Below are positions 8,078 to 17,966 of a stretch of 64,000 bases of DNA, piece after piece (within the stretch, counting starts at the first letter, position 1; the number at the start of each line of letters is the position of its first letter). Under the pieces are notes generated by a model that saw nothing but the letters and a program-made list of their open reading frames with translations, searched no databases and had not been told where the DNA came from. The DNA is from M3007 sp041392625 (GTDB lineage: Bacteria; Bacteroidota; Bacteroidia; Chitinophagales; Saprospiraceae): contig JAWKLR010000001.1 in assembly GCA_041392625.1 (NCBI GenBank), forward strand, positions 248,001 to 312,000, written 5' to 3'. Made by a program: the position numbers and the translations under genes.

Positions 8078-9407
8078 ATCCGCCTACATAATTGTGTGGC
8101 GTGAGCACTTTGAGTTCTTCTTTGATTTCATCGGCTACATCAAGTGCATCAATAAATTCATGAAGGGCTTCCTGGGTGATGCCGCTTCTTCCACGCGTGA
8201 GGGCTTTTAATGCCTCGTAGGGTTGCGGGTAGCCCTCGCGTCGAAGAATTACCTGAATGCCTTCTGCAACCACCATCCAATTGTCTTCCAAATCATTGAA
8301 GAGTTGGCCTTCATTGAGGAGCAATTTGCCCATTCCCTTCATCGCGGATTTAAAGGCAATTAGGGTATGCGCCATTGGAACTCCCAGGTTGCGAAGTACG
8401 GTGGAATCGGTCAGGTCGCGCTGCAGGCGACTGATCGGTAGTTTCTCTGCCAGGTGGTGAAACAAGGCATTAGCAATGCCCAAATTGCCCTCCGCATTTT
8501 CAAAATCAATGGGATTGACTTTGTGTGGCATTGCCGATGAACCAACTTCTCCCTGAATAGTTTTTTGTTTAAAATACTCCATGGAAATATAAGTCCAGAT
8601 ATCCCGACAAAAATCAATGAGGATGGTATTTATCCGGCCCAGGTTTTGGAGTTGGGCTGCCAGGAAATCGTAGTGCTCGATTTGAGTCGTTGTTTGCGAG
8701 CGTTCCAAGCCCAGGAAATCACCCACAAAGTTGTTTCCGAACTGTTTCCAATCGTATTCAGGATAGGCAGCAACATGTGCATTGAAATTGCCGGTTGCTC
8801 CACCAAATTTAGCCCGGTGCGGCACGGTTTTCAGCGATTTCACCTGCTGCTCCAGACGTTCAGCAAAAACCGCAAACTCTTTACCCAGCAGGGTAGGGGA
8901 AGCGGGCTGTCCATGCGTACGCGCGAGCATGGGTACGCGCGCCCACTCCAGAGCCGCCTGTTTGATTTGTCCCACCAATTCGTCGAGTAATGGATAGTAC
9001 ACTTTTTCAAGTGCATGCTTAAAAAGAAGGGGATTGGCCGTGTTGTTTATGTCTTGTGAAGTCAGGCCAAAATGAACGAACTCACGCATGGGGCCAAGCC
9101 CGAGTTCATCAAAACGCTCTTTCAGGAAATATTCAACGGCCTTGACATCGTGGTTGGTGCTGTGCTCTATGGTCTTGACGTATTCTGCATCCGCCATGGA
9201 GAAGTTTTCGAAGATCGCATTCAGCGCATCAATTTTATCTTCATCAAAGGCCTCCAGTTGCGGAATTCCATACTGACAAAGTGCAATGAAGTACTGGATT
9301 TCGACAAAAACCCGATACCGGATCAAGGCGTATTCACTGAAGTAATCGGAGAGTTCATTGGTCTTGTTGGCATATCGACCGTCTATGGGAGAAATAGCGC
9401 TGAGCAT
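8076..9407 (-). CDS. purB: Adenylosuccinate lyase
   Basis: A 443-aa enzyme of the fumarase/aspartase superfamily. It cleaves SAICAR to AICAR plus fumarate and adenylosuccinate to AMP plus fumarate in purine synthesis. It begins with the typical LSAISPIDGRY, and has EHSTNHDVKAVEYFL, TSQDINNTA, TRTHGQPASPT and the signature GSSAMPHKVNPIDFENAEGN, whose serine is the catalytic base. The length fits the longer, E. coli-like purB class (about 450 aa). It shares a short divergent promoter region with the lipoprotein gene at 9518 and ends in a terminator common with the opposing gene. Confidence 0.97.
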   Translation of the reverse strand: MLSAISPIDGRYANKTNELSDYFSEYALIRYRVFVEIQYFIALCQYGIPQLEAFDEDKIDALNAIFENFSMADAEYVKTIEHSTNHDVKAVEYFLKERFDELGLGPMREFVHFGLTSQDINNTANPLLFKHALEKVYYPLLDELVGQIKQAALEWARVPMLARTHGQPASPTLLGKEFAVFAERLEQQVKSLKTVPHRAKFGGATGNFNAHVAAYPEYDWKQFGNNFVGDFLGLERSQTTTQIEHYDFLAAQLQNLGRINTILIDFCRDIWTYISMEYFKQKTIQGEVGSSAMPHKVNPIDFENAEGNLGIANALFHHLAEKLPISRLQRDLTDSTVLRNLGVPMAHTLIAFKSAMKGMGKLLLNEGQLFNDLEDNWMVVAEGIQVILRREGYPQPYEALKALTRGRSGITQEALHEFIDALDVADEIKEELKVLTPHNYVGG

Positions 9408-9440
9408 AATGGGAATTTAGTGAGTTGCGGATTGCAACTG

Positions 9441-9448
9441 CAAAATTA
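9441..9448 (-). promoter_or_regulatory. purB: Minus-strand -7 element (TAATTTTG) for purB
   Basis: TAATTTTG reads on the minus strand at 9448-9441, about 34 nt upstream of the purB ATG at 9407. No good -33 element sits at the usual distance, so this rests on the -7 box alone. Confidence 0.35.
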
Positions 9449-9468
9449 GAAATTCCTGACAAACCGGC

Positions 9469-9500
9469 TTGGGTTTGCTCGTATTTGAAGCGTACCTTTG
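9469..9500 (+). promoter_or_regulatory. Promoter of the lipoprotein-SCO-cytochrome c operon
   Basis: TTG (9469-9471), 21 nt, then a perfect TACCTTTG (9493-9500). The ATG lies only 18 nt after the -7 box, so the 5' leader would be about 10 nt. It lies back to back with the purB -7 element. Confidence 0.6.
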
Positions 9501-9517
9501 CGCCAAAATTTAAGCCC

Positions 9518-9895
9518 ATGTACCGAAATCTTAGCATTTTCCTTTTTTTGTTGCTTGCTTCCTGTGGTGGACAGGCTACGCTTGAAACCCTCACCGAGGA
9601 AACAATCACCATCCACGATGAAGCGATGGCCAACCTGGCCAACATGAACCGGGTAAAACGGGAATTAAAAGCCCAGTACGGTGATTCCACGCAGATCATT
9701 CAGGATGTTCTGCTTCAAATCAAAAAAGCTGATACCGATATGATGGCCTGGATGGCGAATTACAAGGCACCGGAAGATATGCCTATTGAGGACGCTATCA
9801 CGTATATGGAAGCACAGAAAGCATCCATTTCACAAAATCGAGATGACATTCAGGCTGCGATTGATGCCGGAAAAAAATTATTGAAAAATGAATAA
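9518..9895 (+). CDS. Small helical lipoprotein of unknown function, upstream of SCO
   Basis: A 125-aa protein starting at the ATG at 9518. Upstream in-frame codons to 9425 overlap the promoter and lack a signal, so they are rejected. The lipobox is LLASC. The mature part is almost wholly helical and charged, with heptad-like spacing and MMAWMANYKAP near the middle, giving a likely coiled coil in the periplasm. I do not recognise a named family. It overlaps the SCO gene by 8 nt, so translation is coupled, and a role in the same copper/cytochrome assembly step is a reasonable inference. Confidence 0.75.
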   Translation: MYRNLSIFLFLLLASCGGQATLETLTEETITIHDEAMANLANMNRVKRELKAQYGDSTQIIQDVLLQIKKADTDMMAWMANYKAPEDMPIEDAITYMEAQKASISQNRDDIQAAIDAGKKLLKNE

Positions 9896-10514
9896 GTTAT
9901 TCTTCCCCCTTTTGCTTTCAATCCTATTTGTTCAGTGTGTATCGGAAGTTGACACAGACCGTAAACTTCCCATTCTTGGTGAGCGCGATGTTGTGAACGG
10001 TGATACGATTTACCCAACGGTGAGGGACTTTGAATTTATGGATCAGGACAGTCAGTTGATCAACAATCAGACGTTTGACGGGAAGATCTATATGGTTGAT
10101 TTCTTTTTCATCCATTGTCCTACTATTTGCCCTAAGGTGAAGGCCCAGGCAAAACGGATTTACGATAAATATGAAAATGACGAACGGCTCGTGCTTTTAT
10201 CTCACTCTATTGATGTTGGCAATGATACCGTTCCTGCACTCAAACGATACGCTGATAAATTGGGCATCCGTACGGATCGCTGGCACTTGGTAACCGGGGA
10301 TCACGATGCGATTTATGAAATTGCAGATGATTACTTTAGCGTTGCTAAAGAGGATCCGAATTCGCCGGGAGGTTTTGATCATTCCGGCCGATTGATTTTG
10401 GTGGATAAAAACCGCCATGTCCGTGCATTTTGTGATGGAACTGACCCCGAGGAGGTGACTCGCTTCATGACCGATATTGATGTGTTGTTAAAAGAACAAT
10501 TCCCGGAAAAATAA
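9888..10514 (+). CDS. SCO1/SenC family copper chaperone / thiol-disulphide protein
   Basis: A 208-aa envelope protein with an N-terminal lipobox-like segment (LFVQC). Its thioredoxin-like fold has the SCO motif CPTIC (C77, C81) and the conserved histidine H165 (FDHSGRLILVD), which together bind copper. GDHDAIYEIADDYF is also typical. SCO proteins deliver copper to, or reduce cysteines of, the CuA site of cytochrome oxidase. It sits between a small lipoprotein (8-nt overlap) and a cytochrome c gene 11 nt downstream, which supports a respiratory role. Confidence 0.92.
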   Translation: MNKLFFPLLLSILFVQCVSEVDTDRKLPILGERDVVNGDTIYPTVRDFEFMDQDSQLINNQTFDGKIYMVDFFFIHCPTICPKVKAQAKRIYDKYENDERLVLLSHSIDVGNDTVPALKRYADKLGIRTDRWHLVTGDHDAIYEIADDYFSVAKEDPNSPGGFDHSGRLILVDKNRHVRAFCDGTDPEEVTRFMTDIDVLLKEQFPEK

Positions 10515-10525
10515 ACCTCAGATAC

Positions 10526-10927
10526 ATGCGTGTTTTAGTTTTAATTGGGCTTTCCATTTTGTTTTTGCTATCCTGTGAGGAAACCCCTTACGGCGATGGT
10601 AAAATGTTATACGAATTTAATTGTTCCAGTTGCCATCAGGAGGATGGACGAGGATTGGGTGAACTGATCCCCCCTCTTGCAGGAGTGGAGTACCTTGCTG
10701 AAAACCGCGATAAACTTCCGTGTATTATTCGATATGGAATTAAGGATAGTTTACTCATTCAGGGTAAAATGTATGCGGAAGAAATGGAAGGACACAAAAA
10801 TCTCTCGGATGTTGACATTACAAATGTGCTCAACTACATCGGCAACTCCTGGGGAAATAAGATGGAGCCCTATCAATTAGGACAGGTAAAATCACTGCTT
10901 GAGGCATGTGAAAAGAACACGAAATAG
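10526..10927 (+). CDS. Class I cytochrome c lipoprotein
   Basis: A 133-aa protein with a lipobox (LFLLSC, Cys17) and one haem-c site, CSSCH at residues 33-37. It has the usual GRGLGELIPPLAG loop and a C-terminal helix after SDVDITNVLNYIGNSWGN; a methionine in the GKMYAEEMEGH segment is the likely sixth ligand. It probably shuttles electrons in the periplasm. It is the last gene of the lipoprotein-SCO-cytochrome c trio. Confidence 0.9.
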   Translation: MRVLVLIGLSILFLLSCEETPYGDGKMLYEFNCSSCHQEDGRGLGELIPPLAGVEYLAENRDKLPCIIRYGIKDSLLIQGKMYAEEMEGHKNLSDVDITNVLNYIGNSWGNKMEPYQLGQVKSLLEACEKNTK

Positions 10928-11001
10928 CGCCTTTTGCGTCATTTTTATTCGTATTTTAACACTTGCCTTTGCCATACCGCGACACAAAAGCAAAGTTACG
11001 G

Positions 11002-11032
11002 TTTGCGGTTCCCGCATTACTGTCTATTTTTG
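11002..11032 (+). promoter_or_regulatory. Near-perfect Bacteroidota promoter before the 1630-aa T9SS gene
   Basis: TTTG at 11002-11005, exactly 19 nt, then TATTTTTG at 11025-11032. Transcription would start near 11040, leaving a leader of about 110 nt before the ATG at 11150. The short ORFs that cross this interval are not gene-like. Confidence 0.65.
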
Positions 11033-11149
11033 GCATTTATATACGGCCATGGAGGGCAGCGAACCTGAATACAAAATGCTCCTTCTTATGGAGGTTCCCC
11101 AAAAACCATCAACTCGAAGTTTTATTCTCCCGAATAGCAAACAGTACCT

Positions 11150-14100
11150 ATGAAAAAACGTACCCTATTTTTTGCTGCCTTGTTTTGTGCAGCTGGTTTG
11201 ATGGCGCAGGCTCCGGTCAATGACGATTGTTCCGGCCTGATAGACCTCGGTGAAGCACCGGTCTGCCCGCCAGATACTTTTACCAACCTCAATGCAACAG
11301 CTTCAGATATTGGTTTTGACAACAACCCCAGCTGTTTTAACGGAAACATCGCGGAGCACGACGTATGGTTCCAGTTTACCTGTCCGGATACCTTGTTTGA
11401 TTTCCGAATTTCTGTTTCTGGTGTGGGTGTAGACGGGCTTATCAACCCTGAATTTGCTATTTATCGCGGAGATTGCGAATTGAATGGTTTGGCCGAGCTG
11501 CTGTGTGCCATCGCAGATATTGGCGACAGCACGGTCTTTTTGGATGTAATGGGCCTGACACCGGGTATCCCGTATTTCATCCGGGTTTCTGATTTTTCAG
11601 TAAATGCAACGCCCAACTGGGGTGATTTCGTGCTGTGTGTAGATCAGATTCCACCCAGCTCCAATATTGATGACGGCGGCTCTTCGTTGTGTGAAGGAAC
11701 CCTGTACGATTCCGGAGGCCCGGATGAAGATTACGAGGCAGGGGAAGATTACACGTTTGTGATTTGCCCGGGAAATACACCGGCGTGCATCACATTTACG
11801 ATGGACTATTACAACATTGAGAACGGTGACTTTTTAAACCCGGGAGAAATTCTGAGCTTTTATGATGGAGACGATACCAACTCTCCGTTGCTTGCCGAGT
11901 TGATTGGAAATGGATTTGGACAAAATATTGGAGACGCCGGCGGTGGTGTTTGCTTCCAGGTGCAGGCGACCAGCGGCTGTCTGACTATTCAGTTCCAATC
12001 GGATGCCGATGTTCAGTTTGAAGGTTTTGCCGGACACTGGGAGTGTAGTGATGAACCATGTGATCCTGCACAAAATATGGCTGTGAATACCATGATTGAT
12101 CCACAGGACATTGTGGATGCCGTTTCAACTCCATTTACAACGGTCACCATTACAGACATCAATTGTCCAAGTGGTGCATATGGCACGTTCTCTTTCCCAA
12201 CGGATCAAAATAGCCTGGGATTGGAGAAAGGTTTGTTGTTGACCTCCGGTGATGCTGCTAATGCAATCGGCCCCAACAACCAAACCGGTGCCTCTGGCGC
12301 AAACAATGCCCCTGGTGATGCCGACCTGGACTTCTTATCTATCCAATCCGGAAACGGTCAGGAGTCAAATGACGCCTGTATTGTAGAAATGGACGTTTAT
12401 GTTACCACCGATGAACTTACATTTGAGTATGTCTTCGGATCAGAAGAATATCCGGAGTTTGTCAACTCTTCATACAATGACATTTTTGCATTCCTTGTTT
12501 CTGGTCCCGGCATTGTTGGCGATCCCGGATTGGGAGGTGCCGAAAACATTGCAGTACTTCCGGGAACCAATACCCCGGTACAGATCAACAGCGTGAACAA
12601 CCTGTTGAACTGGGAGTACTACCGGAATACCCAAATCAGCGATGAACTTCAGTACGATGGGCACACCTCTGATTTTATGGGTGTTAAAAAAAGCCTGACA
12701 GCACGGATAGATGCAATCCCTTGTAATACCTACCACCTAAAACTGGCAGTTGCTGACCGGGGCGACTTTTCCCTCGACTCCGGTGTGTTTATTTCTGAAA
12801 TCAAAGGTGGTACTCAGGATATCGCTGTATTCTTTGCTAGTGGTATTGATTATTTCATTGAAGATTGCTCCGGCGTGGATGACGAATTGGTGATCTCCCT
12901 TTCTCAGCCCGCTACAGATACGACCTACTTTACAGTAAATATCTCCGGCACCGCGATTTTTGGTGTGGATTATATTTTGACCTTGCCTGCTCAGATCGTT
13001 TTGTTACCAGGCCAACAGTCCGTTTCATTCCCATTTTTCCCAATAGCAGACAACATTCCGGAAGGAACCGAAACAGTTATTTTGGAGTTGTCCAATGACT
13101 TTGGTTGTGGAAGTGTAGTGTACAAAACCATTGTTGTAAATATCGAAGACAATGTATTGGTTTCTGTAAATGCCGGAGCCGACACCATTTTTGTTTGCGC
13201 AGGAAGCACCCTTCAGTTGGAAGCCAGTGGCGCAACCGATTATTTCTGGGCTCCGCCAAGTGCAGTTAGCAATGCATTTATTGCAAATCCGACCATTACA
13301 CCAACTGATAATATCTGGCTGGAAATTACAGGTACAGTAGGAACCTGTGTGGATATGGACTCCGTGTTTATTGAGATTATTGATCCGGAAATTACCGTAT
13401 CCGCCACAGCCGATACGGCTATTTGTCAGGGAACCTCCGTTCCATTAGTAGCCACCAATAATGTGAATAACTCAGACCTGGTCTGGACCCCTGCGGCTGG
13501 TTTGGATGACCCGAACAGCAGTACTCCTATTGCTACTCCGCAAGTAAGCACCACGTATGTTGCGAGTGTTTCCATTGCCGGATGTTTGGTAAGTGACTCC
13601 ATCACGATTTTAGTTGATACCCTCTTCTTCCCGGAATTTGAATTCCTGGATACAACGGTTTGTCAAAACTACCCGGTCCAATTGGGAGAAATTATAAATG
13701 AGTCTACGACTTATGAGTGGACACCAAGTTTGGGACTGGATGATGCTTCCAGTGCAGGGCCATTTGCCCTGCCAGACGTCACCACTTCCTATACATTAGA
13801 GGCTACTTCTGCAAATGGTTATTGTTCGCAGATTGAAACAGTCACTGTAAATGTGATTGCTGCTGATGTTGATATCGAAGGCGATGAATATATAGAGATT
13901 TGCCTTGGTGACAGCCTGGATTTAAACTCGGTTTTCGCACCGACTGGTTCAGATGTTACCTGGTCACCTGCCTTTTATGTAACGAATGCAACGGGCCCAT
14001 CAACCGTTGCTTTCCCGGATGAATCGGTTACGATTTATGCAAACTATGATGTGAACGGTTGTTCGGTAACAGACTCAGTGCGCATACGCGTGGATTCCCT

Positions 14101-16042
14101 GCCGAATTCAATTTTGGCCCGGGTTGAGGACAAGCCTATCTACTGCCCTGGTGATACCATTTATCTCATTTCACCAACCTATGAGCCAGCCAGTTTCCCG
14201 GATATCATCCACGAATGGCAGGTCTTTGGCACCATGCTGACTCCGGAAGAGAACTGGAACATGGTAATCATTGCATCTGAAACGCATATCTATGAGCGGA
14301 TTACCAACAACCACGCCTGTGTGGATACCTCAACCATAGAGGTTCCTGTTGCAATACCGCCAACAATTACGGTTACAGGTACTCCAAACGGAGTCTGTCC
14401 GGGTGAAGAAGTCCAACTCAATGCTACCGTAGAACCCAACCAGACGCTTGAGTGGATGGAAGATCCAAGCTTAAGTTGTACCATGTGTACCAACCCAACG
14501 GCCAATCCACTCGGAACCACGACCTATACGGTTTCGGCTCCGGAGGCCGAATGTCCGGCAAGTGGTAGCATTACCATTCAGGTAATTCCCCCACCCGCAT
14601 TGAATCTGGTTCCAAATCAGGTTCTTTGTGAAGGAGAGTCTATCCAGCTGAACGATGTCAATCAGCCTGGTGTTACGTACACCTGGACTTCTCAGCCTGC
14701 GGGCTTTAGTTCCAATGAGCCGACTCCGACAGTGACACCAACCGGTACGATTACCTACCATGTGCTTGCTGATAATGGAAGTTGTACTTCTGAGGCAGAA
14801 GTAACCATTGAGGTAGCCTCAGCAACCTTCTCTGTAAGTGAAGACCAGACGATCTGTAATGGTGAAGCTGCACAGTTGAGTGCCAACATAACTGGAACCC
14901 AGGGAATCGTGCTGTGGGATCCGGGCGCATTGAACGGTGAGAATGTAAGCGTTTCTCCATCGGAAACAACTACCTATACTGCGACTTATCTGTTCGGAGA
15001 TGATTGTGTCTTGACTGATATGGTTACTGTTTCTGTTCTTATCGCTCCTGAACTCACGCTTGCTGGCGATACCAGCATCTGTCTGGGAGGCTCAGTGCTT
15101 TTGAATAACAATTCAGAAACCGGAGTCACGTACAGTTGGACTTCTGAGCCGGCTGGATTTACCGCCAGTGCAGCCATGCCAACAGTGGTTCCGGATGCTA
15201 CCACAACCTACACCGTGGTTGCCGACAATGGAATTTGCCAAACCACCGGTTCTGTGACTGTAACCGTTGATATCGCTACCCTGGATGCCGGATTGGACCA
15301 AGTCCTCTGTTTTGGAGATTCCATTACACTGGAGCCAACCATTACAGGAACTCCGGGCACATTAACCTGGCAACCTGGAAATACAACTGGTAATACCCTG
15401 CTTGTAAATGTAGATACGACTACCACGTACCAACTTACCCTGGTTTATGGTGATGCCTTGTGTGTAACTACGGATGAAATTACGGTTGAAGTAATTCCTT
15501 CTGTTGAAATCTCAGAGATTTCTGCAATTCCGGATACAACGACGCTGTGTGAAGGCGAAGAGCTTTCATTGGCAGTAACTGTGAACCCTGCGAATGTTGG
15601 ATTGATCTGGACTGAAAATGGCGAGATTATTCCAAACCAAACCAGCGATAGCATCGTGATTGTTCCTACTGTTGCGCCTGGTGAGTCAGCCACATTCACT
15701 GTTACCGCCACAACCCTGGAAGGTTGTTCCGCAACGGCAACACCAGTTTCCTTTGAAATTGTACGTTGTTATTTCATTCCAAATGCCTTTACGCCGGATG
15801 GCGATGGAGTCAACGATACCTTTGGATTGGGACTGCAAGGTGGCAACATCGAAATCATCAGTTTTGAAGTTTATAACCGCTGGGGCCAGCGGGTGTTTGA
15901 ATCCACTCCCGGCAACCTACGATGGGACGGAAAGCAGGATGGAAAAGCAGCTGCCAGCGATGTATATGTTTATGTGATGAAACTTCGCTTCTCCGATGGA
16001 AGGGAAGAAGTATTTAAAGGCGATGTTACCTTGATCCGATAG
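11150..16042 (+). CDS. Giant T9SS-secreted adhesin-like protein with choice-of-anchor L and Ig-like repeats
   Basis: A 1630-aa protein with signal peptide (AAGLMAQ). The order is: a beta-sandwich (about 25-175); a CUB-like region with many cysteines (about 182-300); a choice-of-anchor L domain (about 303-545, with FEYVFGSEEYPEFV); a Calx-beta-like segment (about 560-665, DNIPEGTETVILEL); then about ten Ig/PKD-like modules of roughly 80-90 aa, each with a CxG pair. It ends in a CHU_C type B sorting domain (about 1545-1630, IPNAFTPDGDGVNDTF and EVYNRWGQRVF). The last repeats alternate between two module types. It is probably exported by the T9SS and attached to, or released from, the surface; a ligand cannot be named. 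It has its own promoter and terminator. Confidence 0.92.
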   Translation: MKKRTLFFAALFCAAGLMAQAPVNDDCSGLIDLGEAPVCPPDTFTNLNATASDIGFDNNPSCFNGNIAEHDVWFQFTCPDTLFDFRISVSGVGVDGLINPEFAIYRGDCELNGLAELLCAIADIGDSTVFLDVMGLTPGIPYFIRVSDFSVNATPNWGDFVLCVDQIPPSSNIDDGGSSLCEGTLYDSGGPDEDYEAGEDYTFVICPGNTPACITFTMDYYNIENGDFLNPGEILSFYDGDDTNSPLLAELIGNGFGQNIGDAGGGVCFQVQATSGCLTIQFQSDADVQFEGFAGHWECSDEPCDPAQNMAVNTMIDPQDIVDAVSTPFTTVTITDINCPSGAYGTFSFPTDQNSLGLEKGLLLTSGDAANAIGPNNQTGASGANNAPGDADLDFLSIQSGNGQESNDACIVEMDVYVTTDELTFEYVFGSEEYPEFVNSSYNDIFAFLVSGPGIVGDPGLGGAENIAVLPGTNTPVQINSVNNLLNWEYYRNTQISDELQYDGHTSDFMGVKKSLTARIDAIPCNTYHLKLAVADRGDFSLDSGVFISEIKGGTQDIAVFFASGIDYFIEDCSGVDDELVISLSQPATDTTYFTVNISGTAIFGVDYILTLPAQIVLLPGQQSVSFPFFPIADNIPEGTETVILELSNDFGCGSVVYKTIVVNIEDNVLVSVNAGADTIFVCAGSTLQLEASGATDYFWAPPSAVSNAFIANPTITPTDNIWLEITGTVGTCVDMDSVFIEIIDPEITVSATADTAICQGTSVPLVATNNVNNSDLVWTPAAGLDDPNSSTPIATPQVSTTYVASVSIAGCLVSDSITILVDTLFFPEFEFLDTTVCQNYPVQLGEIINESTTYEWTPSLGLDDASSAGPFALPDVTTSYTLEATSANGYCSQIETVTVNVIAADVDIEGDEYIEICLGDSLDLNSVFAPTGSDVTWSPAFYVTNATGPSTVAFPDESVTIYANYDVNGCSVTDSVRIRVDSLPNSILARVEDKPIYCPGDTIYLISPTYEPASFPDIIHEWQVFGTMLTPEENWNMVIIASETHIYERITNNHACVDTSTIEVPVAIPPTITVTGTPNGVCPGEEVQLNATVEPNQTLEWMEDPSLSCTMCTNPTANPLGTTTYTVSAPEAECPASGSITIQVIPPPALNLVPNQVLCEGESIQLNDVNQPGVTYTWTSQPAGFSSNEPTPTVTPTGTITYHVLADNGSCTSEAEVTIEVASATFSVSEDQTICNGEAAQLSANITGTQGIVLWDPGALNGENVSVSPSETTTYTATYLFGDDCVLTDMVTVSVLIAPELTLAGDTSICLGGSVLLNNNSETGVTYSWTSEPAGFTASAAMPTVVPDATTTYTVVADNGICQTTGSVTVTVDIATLDAGLDQVLCFGDSITLEPTITGTPGTLTWQPGNTTGNTLLVNVDTTTTYQLTLVYGDALCVTTDEITVEVIPSVEISEISAIPDTTTLCEGEELSLAVTVNPANVGLIWTENGEIIPNQTSDSIVIVPTVAPGESATFTVTATTLEGCSATATPVSFEIVRCYFIPNAFTPDGDGVNDTFGLGLQGGNIEIISFEVYNRWGQRVFESTPGNLRWDGKQDGKAAASDVYVYVMKLRFSDGREEVFKGDVTLIR

Positions 16043-16073
16043 AAAGGTGCTTCCGTAGCACATTGTTTTGAAT

Positions 16074-16110
16074 AAATGCGAACCATCCTGCTAAAGGGTG
16101 GTTCGCATTT
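16074..16110 (+). terminator. Hairpin after the 1630-aa gene
   Basis: AAATGCGAACCATCC (16074-16088) pairs with GGGTGGTTCGCATTT (16096-16110) with one G-T wobble and a 7-nt loop. The T-tract is short. Confidence 0.6.
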
Positions 16111-16242
16111 GTATTGAATGGAGGGAAAGGCAGATTGAAATACACCACAAATCAATTTCTTTCGTTCAAGAAGCGTACAAATTGAATTGGTGCGCAAAGC
16201 AATTGATTGCCCTCAAATTAAATTAGTCCTTAAAAAGTAAGC

Positions 16243-17070
16243 ATGAATTTCAAAAACCTGATTCACTCGTTTAGTTTCCTACTGTTTTTTGTTTGTTTTG
16301 GATCTGGGACCATCCTTAAGGCCCAGGGCTCCAAGGTAGTAAGCGGAACGGTCCTTTTAACTGAAACAAAACAACCTGACTATTCGGCTCTATTGAAAGC
16401 ATTGAAGTCTGATTGGAGCGTCCAGGTTGATTCTTCAAATATCAACGACAAAACCCTGATTTTTAAAACCCGCCAAACCACTGTGATGGTGGCTTACCTG
16501 GATTATCAGGCGTCGAAGGATGTAGTCCAGACCGCGTCAGCCATTTCATGGCTTTGGAAAACCGCACTTCAGGAAACTACAGAACACCAGGCGCAAATGG
16601 TAGTATCCGTGATTGGATCTGAGGGGCGAACACTTGAACTGTATCAGCTGTTTACCAAAGTTGCAGCTGCAGCCCTACAGACAAGCAACTCCATAGGAGT
16701 ATTAATGCCTGATCAATTGTTGGTGCTATCAAAGGGCTATTACCTCACGGCAGCCCAGAATATGTCGGAGGAGAACCCACCACTTTATTGTTGGGTATTT
16801 TTTGGATTAGTGGATGAGGATGGGAAAACAGGATCGTTCACGTATGGGCTAAAAGAGTTTGGGCTACTGGAGATGGAAGTTGCTAATTCCAGTCGGCCCT
16901 TATTCGATGTACAGAACTTATTATACGATGCGGCAAAGCATGTTCTGCGGTACAACCTAAAGGTTCGCAATGGACAAAAACTTCCGCTGGCAGAAGGATT
17001 TTCATTGGAAACTAAAATAGCCAATGCTGTTTATCTGGAAGGCGAACAAAGCGTACAGTTAACGTATTAG
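16243..17070 (+). CDS. DUF4261-like protein with signal peptide
   Basis: A 275-aa protein starting with a signal peptide (GTILKAQ). The body looks like DUF4261: an early strand-helix SALLKALKSDWSV, a VMVAYLDYQASKDVVQTA segment, ISWLWKTALQETTEHQAQMVVSV where the family has its AHxxV histidine, and a C-terminal FFGLVDEDGKTGSFTYGLKEFGL. Members are usually cytoplasmic proteins of unknown role, so a secretion signal here is unusual. It stands alone between two T9SS genes, 132 nt past a terminator. I assign the family from pattern memory only. Confidence 0.6.
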   Translation: MNFKNLIHSFSFLLFFVCFGSGTILKAQGSKVVSGTVLLTETKQPDYSALLKALKSDWSVQVDSSNINDKTLIFKTRQTTVMVAYLDYQASKDVVQTASAISWLWKTALQETTEHQAQMVVSVIGSEGRTLELYQLFTKVAAAALQTSNSIGVLMPDQLLVLSKGYYLTAAQNMSEENPPLYCWVFFGLVDEDGKTGSFTYGLKEFGLLEMEVANSSRPLFDVQNLLYDAAKHVLRYNLKVRNGQKLPLAEGFSLETKIANAVYLEGEQSVQLTY

Positions 17071-17085
17071 GACTGCTCTGCGCGC

Positions 17086-17966
17086 TTATCGGATGACGGT
17101 AATGCTTCCCTGTTGTTGCTCAATGTGGCCGTCTGCAAATTCGATCATGGCTGTCCAGGAATAAACCCCTGGAGGTACCAGGCTGCCTTGCCATTTGCCA
17201 TCCCAGCCATCTGCGGGGTTGTTGACCGGGAAGTTTGACTGTTCAAATATCATGCTGCCATTTCGACTAAATACACGGAGGTATTTGATTCGGTCCAGGC
17301 TGTTTTCTGAGAAAATTGTGAAGTAAGCTTCCTCTGCCACACTTGGCTTGAGTACATTGGGAGTATAGATTTTTACTTTTTCAATTTCCAGTTCCATTAA
17401 GGCTGTTGAATTACATCCTTTGAGATCTGTTACAATGGCTGCGATGGTGACGGATTCACTCAAACTCACTGATTGCTCTATCCGTTGTTGGGTGTCAAAC
17501 AAAGCAGGGGGACGCCACTGGATTTGCCCAATAGGCAAAGAGTCTGGCCAGCCTTTTATTTCCAAATGGATAGGTGTGCCGGAAGGAACTACCGTGTCAC
17601 TGGCAACCAAATAAATGTCAATAGGATCAGGCTCTGTAACGAGTACAAAAGTTGACGTTCGCAACCGCGAGCATCCCGGATCTACAAAACATTATTATTC
17701 GCCGTGCCACAATCGGTCGAATACGGGTGTGTGGAAAATGTTACCCCATCAATTGAATAGTAAAATGGTGGTTGACCTCCAAAGACAGAATCGATCTGTA
17801 TGGCTCCATCACGTAATCCGAAACAACTCACATCCTGTACACTTGTGTGGATGCTGTCAATACAATCAGAAGGCTTACCGGGTAGGGCGTTAGCAAAGTT
17901 GGGCGTGGTGTTCCCAAGCGAAAACACAAGCCAGACAAGGGCAGGAATTAAAATACTTGGCTTCAT
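17086..17966 (-). pseudogene. Small CHU_C-domain T9SS protein, frameshifted
   Basis: Two frames together form one protein of about 290 aa. The N-terminal part (ATG at 17966) has a signal peptide and the SprB-type repeat DVSCFGLRDGAIQIDSVFGGQPPFYYSIDG. The C-terminal part (17664 down to 17086) has an Ig-like stretch and a CHU_C domain (IYTPNVLKPSVAEEAYFTIF, RVFSRNGSMIFE, PPGVYSWTAMIEF). Around 17690-17730 at least three single-base changes are needed to join them into a continuous frame. The ATG at 17664 is an internal codon, not a true start. Confidence 0.8.

Noticed and set aside
10899..11223. Two overlapping short plus-strand ORFs before the 1630-aa gene
   Set aside because: They overlap each other, the cytochrome end and the promoter, and their translations look like random sequence.
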